A DNA stretch of 64,000 nt from Bos javanicus (lineage: Eukaryota; Chordata; Mammalia; Artiodactyla; Bovidae). The notes under the pieces are model-generated. The model had not been told where the DNA came from. It made no database searches and was given only the letters and a program-made list of their open reading frames with translations. Where the stretch lies: positions 40,005,878 to 40,069,877 of the forward strand of contig NC_083878.1 in assembly GCF_032452875.1 (NCBI RefSeq), given 5' to 3'. Position 1 is the stretch's first letter; each line of letters starts with the position of its first letter. Below are positions 55,991 to 64,000 of the stretch, piece by piece. The position numbers and the translations under genes were made by a program.

Positions 55991-56457
55991 GAAACCTGGC
56001 TCTTTCATGGAGTGATTATTTGTTGCTCAGGAGCATTTAAAATCACCAAACACTTGTTTCTGGCTTGTAACATGGAATAATATGTGTGACTCCTCCAGTC
56101 ATATCAAACAAGAAAATATACACATGGTTCCTAACAGAGCTGCAGGCCTAACATAAAAACATCTCCAATACAAAGCATAAACAACAAATAGCCGATTAAC
56201 ATTCTTCTTCCTTCCTGACTCATAAGCCTTTCAGACTGCCATGCCTTTCTCTTCCTTTCTAATTTAAGATCCAGAGCTCTTACTCCTATAGGGCCCTTCA
56301 CTTCTCTATTTTTTTAATCAGCAGTACTGCATAACCCTTCTCACTCTGGATTAATTGTCACTTTTCAGAAGAAACCAGAGGTCATCATTTCAATCCCAGA
56401 TTACTTATGCTGTGCTGGTGTTCCATACTCTCCTAGGACCAGCATTTAAGGGGAAGT
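55991..56457. other. Unique sequence
   Basis: No gene or firm repeat call. Confidence 0.45.
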
Positions 56458-56463
56458 AATGTA

Positions 56464-57116
56464 TCCCATCATTTCATGGGAAATAGATGGGGAAACAGTA
56501 GAAACAGTGTCAGACTTTATTTTGGGGGGCTCCAAAATCACTGCAGATGGTGATTGCAGCCATGAAATTAAAAGACTTTTACTCTTTGGAAGCAAAGTTA
56601 TGACCAACCTAGATAGCATATTCAAAAGCAGAGACATTACTTTGCCAACAAAGGTTCATCTAGTCAAGGCTATGGTTTTTCCAATGGTCATGTATGGATA
56701 TGAGAGTTGGACTGTGAAGAAAGCTGAGCACCGAAGAATTGATGCTTTTGAACTGTGGTGTTGGAGAAGACTCTTGAGAGTCCCTTGGACTGCAAGGAGA
56801 TCCAACCAGTCCTTCCTAAAGGAGATCAGTTCTGGGTGTTCTTGGAAGAACTGATGGTAAAGCTGAAACTCCAATACTTTGGCCACCTCATGCAAAGAGT
56901 TGACTCATTGGAAAAGACCCTGATGCTGGGAGGGATTGGGGACAGAAGGAGAAGGGGACGACAGAGGATGAGATGGCTGGATGGCATCACTGACTCGATG
57001 GACGTGAGTGTGAGTGAACTCCAGGAGTTGGTGATGGACAGGGAGGCCTGGCGTGCTGCAATTCATGGGGTTGCAAAGAGTCGGACATGACTGAGCGACT
57101 GGACTGAACTGAACCG
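56464..57116 (+). mobile_element. BovB 3' fragment
   Basis: Plus-strand BovB from the ITSWEIDGE codons to the terminus (gagcgactggactgaactga). The frame 56459-56854 keeps the C-terminal VMYGYESWTVKKAE and WCWRRLLRVPWTARRS blocks; a deletion near 56845 shifts it to 56755-57090. Flanking aatgta at 56458-56463 and 57117-57122 may be a short TSD. Low divergence from the nested copy at 15-17 kb. Confidence 0.94.
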
Positions 57117-57122
57117 AATGTA

Positions 57123-58612
57123 CCTGATGTGCAGCCCTGTCCTTTAAATCTTTATTGGCTATTTCAAGGTAAATAATATAATCACTTTTCTCCACGTTTC
57201 TTTCTTTGTGGGGAGGTAATGGGTAATACTTTTAATGCTTTTTTCTCAAAGGAGTTTTTCTTATGTGATATTTATAGATTTTCCTTCTGACTTGCCCTGT
57301 TAGTGCTGGCTTGTCTTTTGGGTGTTAGTAGATGGTTAACTGCCATCATTAATAGTATCTGTTTTCTTATCATTGAAGCAGACCAAAGCATTGTAGCTTA
57401 AATTTTCAAAATGTTTAATCAGGATACATGATCAGTAACTCTCTCAACTCATTCACTTTCTAGAGTCCACTTCTGAATCACCTGTTTAGAATGGTCTATG
57501 TGTAGCTGGCAACTAGCCAATTTATTGGCACATACACACTTTACAGTAAGCTAGTTACACCTACATTCTGAGAAGCGAGAAGGTTTTTTTACCTTTCCCG
57601 TTCTTCTCTAAGTCACCAAGCTATGCCCTGGCTACTGCCTTATGACCTGCCTTGTGAAATGTAAATGGGCTTTGAGAAATATGGATCTTATGGGAAATTT
57701 TAACTAGATTGAATTCTAACATCATTGGTTGGCTGTCAATACTTTTGTTTATTCATCTGTGAATACTGGCAGCTAAAATGTGGGCAACTTGTCATTAAAT
57801 ATCTGGAAATTGGAATATTCATCCTATATAAAACTGGCCACTTTTTTATAAAATTAACTAATCTTTATTTTATAATTGAGGCAGCTTTTTTTAGCATGTT
57901 GAGCTGCAGGTGTCAACAAAGCAGCAGGTTTAGAACTAAATAGTATTTCCTCGTTTCCTCATATGTTTGACCACTATACCAACTAGAATGCTACAAAACT
58001 CTAATTGCTGGGCTTCTATGGTTAGGGTTAATGTGCCAGCACAGAACAAACTGGGTTACATTGATTCAGGAGTATAGATTTCACTCAGAGGACCCTGCTG
58101 GGAGTCACCAAATAATGAAGTAGTTCTGGTAGTTAAAAGTATCCTTCTCTAAGGAATGGTTGGTTTGTGTCTGAGTTTGGAGACATTTACTAGTGGCTCC
58201 TGGATTGCACAATGCACTGCACTTGACATAGGAATCTGGTCAGGCTTTTGGCATTGTGGCAAATGCATTCTCTAGGACAAGGTGAGGTGGGAAATTTATG
58301 AGGCTATACCTCTAAACCAACTGATCACTGATTCCTGACACTGGGTTGTTGTTAATCTTGTCCTCGGCACGACAAGGCAAGTCGTGTGCATGGTGTTGGC
58401 CCAAATAACACCACCACCACCAATGGAAAAGTAGCTTGCCGACAGAACAATTAACAGAGTCTGTTCTACATGCTCACACTGTACCTTGGCTTTCACTGTT
58501 AAGTGATATATTGAATTTTATTTGATCATTCATAGGATATACTCACCTCAGGGTAGACCGAGAGATATTTAATAGCTTTGCGAATAATCTATGACCCAGA
58601 AGATCAACTCAA
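57123..58612. other. Unique sequence
   Basis: 1.5 kb without gene or repeat that I can name. Contains a caccaccaccacc run at about 58411-58421. Confidence 0.5.
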
Positions 58613-58860
58613 AGTAGTGTAAAATAGAGCACAAGCTTTAGAAACAGAACACCTCAATTTGTATCATACATCACCACCGTACCATGTAATCAAGAAAGTT
58701 AACCTCTTTGTGACTATGTATTCTCATATGTAAAATGGGAATAATAGTTGTTAATATCTCATTGTATTGTTTTGAAGGAGAAATGAGTTAAAATTTAAAG
58801 CATTTTATGTCTGAAACATATAATGAATCTTTTAAAATGCTAGCTATTATAACCTGACTA
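58613..58860 (+). mobile_element. MIR SINE, nearly complete
   Basis: MIR order: agagcacaagctttagaaac, gtaatcaagaaagttaacct, ctttgtgactatgtattctc, atatgtaaaatgggaataat, ggagaaatgagttaaaattt, aaaatgctagctattat. Confidence 0.9.
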
Positions 58861-58943
58861 AATCAAATATGTTATTTTAAGGAATGGGAAGGGATCTATG
58901 AATTTCCCCTCATCAAGCTTTACACAGTGACATTTCTGAAAAG

Positions 58944-59073
58944 CTAGAAGGAAATGGCAACCCACTCTAGTACTCTTGCCTGGAAAATTCCATGGACTGA
59001 GGAGCCTGGTAGGCTACAGTCCATGGGGTCGCAAAGAGTAGGACACAACTGAGCGATTTCACTTTCACTTTCA
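58944..59073 (+). mobile_element. Bov-A SINE monomer (head missing)
   Basis: Plus-strand Bov-A unit (gaaggaaatggcaacccact to gagcgatttcactttcactt) without the tRNA-derived head. Confidence 0.9.
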
Positions 59074-59399
59074 GTGTTACACAATCACCCGTGTTTCCCT
59101 ATGGATCTTACCAAGCACCTGGAAACATGACACTTTACTCAGTGTTACTTCATTCTAGCCCTGTTCCAGATTTCAGGTTCCATGCTTTTTGGTGCAGGGT
59201 TTCAACATATAACATTCCTCTCCCCAAAAAAGTTTATCTCCAAAAGGTTTACATTTTAGGATAAAAAATAAAGACTTAAAAATCTACTTTATACAGATGA
59301 TAGTTGTATATATAATGACACCAAACTACAGAAATTTTTTTAGAATAAATAAGTGCACTTTTAGGGAGATAGATACTAATAGATAATTTGTTGCTTATG
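59074..59399. other. Unique sequence
   Basis: Nothing recognised. Confidence 0.45.
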
Positions 59400-59590
59400 T
59401 TGGTTCCAACTAGAAAATAAAATTGAAAGAGACAACTTACAATAGCATCAACAAATCAGATATCTACATATAAATCTACTAAAAACACATACAACCTATA
59501 CAGATTGAGAGAAATTTTAAAAGATCTAATATATGTATTTATACATGATGTTCATGGTATGTGGGACTCATTAATAATATCAACAAGCTG
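59400..59590 (+). mobile_element. L1 ORF2 fragment
   Basis: acaacttacaatagcatcaa, then tacatataaatctactaaaa, cagattgagagaaattttaa, gatctaatatatg and catgatgttcatggtatgtg match the conserved L1 ORF2 stretch 'caatagcaacaaaaag...ataaatct...ccatgttcatggat'. Confidence 0.75.
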
Positions 59591-61014
59591 TCACTTCTCT
59601 CTGCTGGTACACAGGAATCAGGCTGCAATACAGACTTGCCAAAGGCTAGTTTCCTGTCATCTGCGTCTTCAGCATGTTTAATTTGTCCTGTTGCTGAGTT
59701 CTTCCACCATTACCTTGGTAGCACCTTGTAGCAAGAGTTTGTTAGATACCCCTCCATCTCCCCAGCAAAAGACCAAGCACTTCATAACAAAGCAAGTCTC
59801 TTTATATGCTCCCAGTGACCTGTGACAGAACTAACACATGCCATTTCAAAAAAAAAAAAAAAAAGCTAATTTTCTATTAATTCCCAACCTCACAACCCAA
59901 CTTTACAAGAAGTAGACATTCACAAAGCTGAACCATTAATCTATGAACAGCCCTGCCCATATCACAGAGAACAATGAATGGAATCCAAAGTGGGATCACT
60001 GAATTTCAGAGGGAACCCAGGAGAATCCTAGGTTAGGATCCAAACAAGAGTTTAAGACTACACATTTTTAAGCTGTGCTAAAATCCATACTTTAGCCAGT
60101 CCTTTAAAGCAAACAATAAACACAGCTTCACCTGGCCTTCAATAGACCCATATGACTGATTTCTGCTTCATTTGCGTTTGTTCTAATTGCTCTGGTTGCT
60201 GGCTTTTCACCCACTGATTGTTCACCTCCAGATTTACTTTGTGGCTTTCTCTTGGCACAATTTCTACCCTGGCTCTGTTATTTCCCACTGTCTTGGAGGA
60301 CAAAATTCTCTGTTGTCTCTGATGCTAGCAAAATCTACCTAGGCCATCTAGTCCCTCAAATCATAAAGTCACGATAGATGGGAAAGGGGACATAACCTAG
60401 AACAAATACAGAAGACAGAAACAAAACAACATACAATTTTATTTCAGAAAGTTAAACTCTATGTTAGGGAAAGCTTGAAAAAATTATCAACAGTTACCAC
60501 AGAGTGTCTGGAGCATTGTTCAGAGACAGAAAAAGCAGGAACAGATAATCACACTGCTAGGAAGCAGGGATAAAGAGATGACAAAGGAAAGCAAAACTAC
60601 TCCTCCTTTTCCCTCAAGGAGAATAATCTCCAAACTGCAAAAAGACAGCAAACATATTTAAGAGGAAATTGAAACTCAGGAGAGGTGAGAAGGTAGTGAA
60701 AGGACCCCCAGAGACCCTAAGTGGATTTTTTTGTCTCTAGACTAAGATGAATGGCATCTTAAACACTGAGAAAACTGGCAGTGTGATTGCCCAAACACTG
60801 CCAGTGATGTTTAAGAAATATAGGGGAAAAAAAGACTCATAGGAAATGCCAGGAGTCCAACAAGACTGAATATGAACCACATTCTGAACAGAAATAAAGA
60901 CACTTGCTCTGCAAACTACAGGTTAGATAGCTAGATGCCTAACCTCTTACATTTCTATAACCAGAGTAGTTCAAAAAAAAAAAAAGAATGAAACATATCA
61001 TTTGAATTGTGCCT
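59591..61014. other. Unique sequence
   Basis: 1.4 kb with no gene. A17 run at about 59848-59864; A12 near 60974. Somewhat less AT-rich around 60120-60350 but without a family call. Confidence 0.45.
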
Positions 61015-61148
61015 CATACAGTAATAATTTCTACCAATTTCATCATCACAGCATTCCTTTATTGAAAAAAAGTATTACTCCCAATTTTTGTTGTTTACAA
61101 ATATGGAAATTGAGATTTGGAAGAGAATGAAATATTTAGAAGATGATG
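61015..61148 (-). mobile_element. MIR SINE, diverged
   Basis: Antisense MIR: tattactcccaatttttgtt, then tacaaatatggaaattgaga and tttggaagagaatgaaatat follow the 'attttacagatgaggaaactgaggc...' order with many changes. Confidence 0.55.
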
Positions 61149-61390
61149 ACATAATACTACCTGCCAAGACTATTTTTATTATGACTCTCTGGTACTCTTC
61201 AAGTTCTATTTTGACACTGGAATACTGTTATAAATCATGTTTTTCAATTGTATCTAAAGAGAGTTGATTAAAGATCAGATCAACAGTTGAAGTGTTTCAG
61301 ATTTGACAGCACACATTTTATATATACCGTATGCAAAAGATATATATTGAAAGACAAGTTTGTGTGAAATCTGACTTAAAACTACTCACT

Positions 61391-61604
61391 ACTGCCACTG
61401 CTAAGTCACTTCAGTCGCATCTGAAGCCTATGGTCTGTAGCCCACCAGGCTCCTCTGTCCATGGGATTCTCCAGGCAAGAATACTGCAGTGAGTTGCCAT
61501 TTCCTTCTCCAGGGGATCTTCCCGACCCAGGGATTGAACCCAGGTCTCCTACAGCTCCTGCATTATGCAGGTGGACCTTTACTACTGAACCACTGGGGAA
61601 GCAC
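61391..61604 (-). mobile_element. Bov-tA SINE
   Basis: Minus-strand full-length Bov-tA (actgccactgctaagtcact to ccactggggaagcacc), with a small duplication ctcctacagctcctgcatta near the head. Confidence 0.92.
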
Positions 61605-61699
61605 CTGTAAGCAACTCATGATCTTCCTGCAAATCAAAAAGGAAAAGAAATAATCAAACAAAAACCTGGATAAATGGCACGTTAGTACATAAAAGGTTA

Positions 61700-62035
61700 T
61701 TACTATGCATGTAAAAGCAAATTAAAACAAAAATATTGGATGGACAATGATTATAAAGATTTACAATTCACCTTGCTAGTAAAGAGGTAAAAAAATGAGA
61801 AGTTATGATACTGGAAGTGATTATGTGAAATTGTTCACACTTTCTAGTGGGCAATCTGGTAATGTATTCTAAAACCTTAATTTCTATATAATTTAATTCA
61901 TTCTGGAGCTATTCTACTTCTGAAACTTTACTTAAGTCAGGCTAGTGTAAAAACACAAAGATGTATATGCCTGCATGCATGGTTCATGTTGCTTATAATG
62001 GAAAAATTTTGGAAACAGCTTAACACTCAATGTTA
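61700..62035 (+). mobile_element. Old L1 3' region (L1M-like)
   Basis: agtgattatgtgaaattgtt, then tggagctattctacttctga, tataatggaaaaattttgga, aacagcttaacactcaatgt match the L1M 3' text 'cattgtttgtaatagcaaaagattggaaacaacctaaatgtcc'. Ends at the BovB 5' end. Confidence 0.7.
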
Positions 62036-62046
62036 ACTTGAGGCCG

Positions 62047-62228
62047 GGAGGAGCTACCCCATGTCCAAGAAGCAGTGGCTGCATGGGCGCAGGAGGGCCA
62101 AGAGGAGCTACTCCAAGTTCAAGGTCAATAGAGGCGGTGGTGAGGAGATACCCCTGATCCAAAGTAAGAAGCAGTCGCTGTACTTTGCTGGAGCAGCTGT
62201 GAAGAGACACTCCACGTCCAAGGTAAGA
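62047..62228 (+). repeat. BovB 5' UTR repeat units
   Basis: Four diverged units of the form gaggagctacyccacgtccaag begin near 62047, 62101, 62138 and 62202, separated by 37-64 bp. Repeated 5' UTR monomers in LINEs can carry the promoter; whether these do is not shown by the sequence. Confidence 0.7.
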
Positions 62229-62359
62229 GAAACCCAAGTAAGACGGTAGGTGTTGCAAGAGGGCATAAGAGGGCAGACACACTAAAACCATACTCACAGA
62301 AAACTAGTCAATCTAATCACGCTAGGACCACAGCGTGTCTAACTCAATGAAACTAAGCC

Positions 62360-63946
62360 ATGCTCTGTGGGGCCACCCAAGATGGGTGGGTCATGGTGGA
62401 GAGGTCTGACAGAATGTGTTCCACTGAGGAAGGGAATGGCAAACCACTTCAGTATTCTTGCCTTGAGAACCCCATGAACAGTATGAAAAGGCAAAATGAT
62501 ATACTGAAAGAGGAACTCCCCAGGTCGGTAGGTGCCCAATATGCTACTGGAGATCAGTGGAGAAATAATTCCAGAAAGAATGAAGGGATGGAGCCAAAGC
62601 AAAAACAATACCCAGTTGTGGATGTGACTGGTGATAGAAGCAAGGTCCGATGCTGTAAAGAGCAATATTGCATAGGAACCTGGAATGTCAGGTCCATGAA
62701 TCAAGGCAAATCGGAAGTGGTTAAACAGGAGATGGCAAGAGTAAACGTCAACATTCTAGGAATCAGTGAACTAGAAGGGACTGGAATGGGTGAATTTAAC
62801 TCAAATGACCATTATATCTGCTACTGCGGGCAGGAATCCCTCAGAAGAAATGGAATAGCCATCATGGTCAACAAAAGAGTATGAAATGCAGTACTTGGAT
62901 CCAATCTCAAAAATGACAGAATGATATCTGTTGTTTCCAAGGCAAACCATTCAATATCACAGTAATCCAAGTGTATGTCCCAACCAGTAAGGCTGAAGAA
63001 GCCGAAGTTGAATGGTTTTATGAAGACCTACAAGACCTTTTAGAACTAACACCCAAAAAAATGTCCTTTTCATTATAGAGGACTGGAATGCAAAAGTAGG
63101 AAGTCAAGAAACACCTGGAGTAACAGGCAAATTTGGCCTTGGAATACAGAATAAAGCAGAGCAAAGGCTAATAGAATTTTGCAAAGAGAATGTACTGGTC
63201 ATAGCAAACACCCTCATCCAACAACACAAGAGAAGACTCTACACATGGACATTACCAGATGGTCAACACCGAAATCAGATTGATTATATTCTTTGCAGCC
63301 AAAGATGGAGAAGCTCTATACAGTCAGCAAAAACAAGACCAGGAGCTGACTGTGGCTCAGATCATGAACTCCTTATTGCCAAATTCAGACTGAAATTGAA
63401 GAAAGTAGGGAAAACCACTAGACCATTCAGGTATGACCTAAATCAAATCCCTTGTGATTATACAGTGGAAGTGAGAAATAGATTTAAGGGCCTAGATCTG
63501 ATAGAGTGCCTGATGAACTATGGAATGAGGTTTGTTACATTGTACAGGAGACAGGGATCAAGACCATCCCCATAGAAAAGAAATGCAAAAAAGCAAAATG
63601 GCTGTCTGGGGAGGCCTTACAAATAGCTGTGAAAAGAAGAAAAGCGAAAAGCAAAGGAGAAAAGGAAAGATATAAGCATCTGAATGCAGAGTTCCAGAGA
63701 ATAGCAAGAAAAGATAAGAAAGCCTTCCTCAGCAATCAGTGCAAAGAAATAGAGGAAAACAACACAATGGGAAAAAATAGAGATCTCTTCAGGAAAATTA
63801 GAGATACCAAGGGAACATTTCTTGCAAAGTTGGGCTCAATAAAGGACAGAAATGGTATGGACCTAACACAAGCAGGAGACAGTAAGAAGAGGTGGCAAGA
63901 ATACACAGAAGAACTGTTCAAAAAAAGATCTTCACAACCAAGATAA
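62360..63946 (+). pseudogene. BovB endonuclease and RT-linker ORF remnant
   Basis: Frame 62360-62884 carries the APE-type endonuclease start: CIGTWNVRSMNQGKSEVVKQ, then VNILGISELEGTGMGEF, where the Glu of ISE is the expected metal-binding residue. It ends at a tga (62882-62884) where the other-frame context suggests an original cga Arg codon. Downstream, in other frames, come DWNAKVGSQ, the RRLYTWTLPDGQHRNQIDYI block and GADCGSDHELL with the catalytic SDH. Frame 63506-63946 holds the lysine-rich linker (IEKKCKKAKWLSGEALQIAV). One nonsense change and several indels therefore break an otherwise recognisable ORF. It cannot encode an active protein as it stands. Confidence 0.9.
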
Positions 63947-64000
63947 TCACGATGGTGTGATCACTCACGTAGAGCCAGACATCCTGGGATGTGAAGTCAA

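Larger units (their letters stand above)
62040..64000 (+). mobile_element. BovB LINE, near-full-length 5' end, runs off window
   Basis: The only copy here with a BovB 5' region: a GC-rich 5' UTR (62040-62350), then the endonuclease and RT-linker region continuing past 64000. The UTR/early segment tgaggaagggaatggcaaac (62416 on) contains the stretch from which the Bov-A SINE body is derived, showing the LINE-SINE relationship inside one copy. The 3' part and TSD lie beyond the window. Confidence 0.96.

Overview
This is 64 kb of mammalian nuclear DNA from a ruminant (pecoran, cattle-, sheep- or goat-like). The assignment rests on three repeat families read directly in the sequence: BovB, an RTE-clade LINE; tRNA-Glu-headed Bov-tA SINEs and a Bov-A2 dimer; and 3' ends of L1 elements of the artiodactyl type. 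The window is AT-rich. I found no protein-coding gene, exon, rRNA, functional tRNA, CRISPR array or bacterial-type feature. Nearly every long open frame translates BovB reverse transcriptase, BovB endonuclease or the antisense of a SINE or LINE.

Layout. 1-3 kb: two Bov-tA SINEs, a MIR, a unique stretch with a minus-strand CTCF-type motif, and an L1 3' end with target-site duplication (TSD). 3.3-11.2 kb: three minus-strand BovB copies among MIRs. 12.6-17.8 kb: an old minus-strand L1 interrupted by two BovB insertions, both with TSDs. 18-22.9 kb: DNA-transposon relics (a palindromic element, MER5A) and an old L1 interrupted by an MLT1 LTR. 22.9-30.3 kb: a BovB cluster in both orientations, including a copy whose 5' part is inverted. 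31-40 kb: L1 pieces in both orientations, a 1.9 kb BovB, an unassigned LTR-like block and an unassigned GC-rich block. 40-43 kb: unique sequence with a perfect hairpin. 43-48 kb: a SINE-head/BovB junction, an old L1, and a second 5'-inverted BovB with an internal tandem duplication. 48.5-53.3 kb: L2 remnants and an L1 with a nested SINE. 53-62 kb: mostly unique, with a second CTCF-type motif, a Bov-A2 and MIRs. 62.04-64 kb: the 5' untranslated region and endonuclease/RT start of a near-full-length BovB that runs off the window.

BovB segments total about 17.3 kb, roughly 27 percent of the window, so this is a gene-poor region shaped by repeated LINE and SINE insertion. The most informative content is insertion mechanics: TSDs, two 5' inversions of the twin-priming type, nested insertions, a probable chimera and inverted repeats. 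I did not find evidence for a new functional system. Family names come from recognising consensus features by eye, so boundaries are approximate (a few to tens of bases) unless a TSD fixes them.
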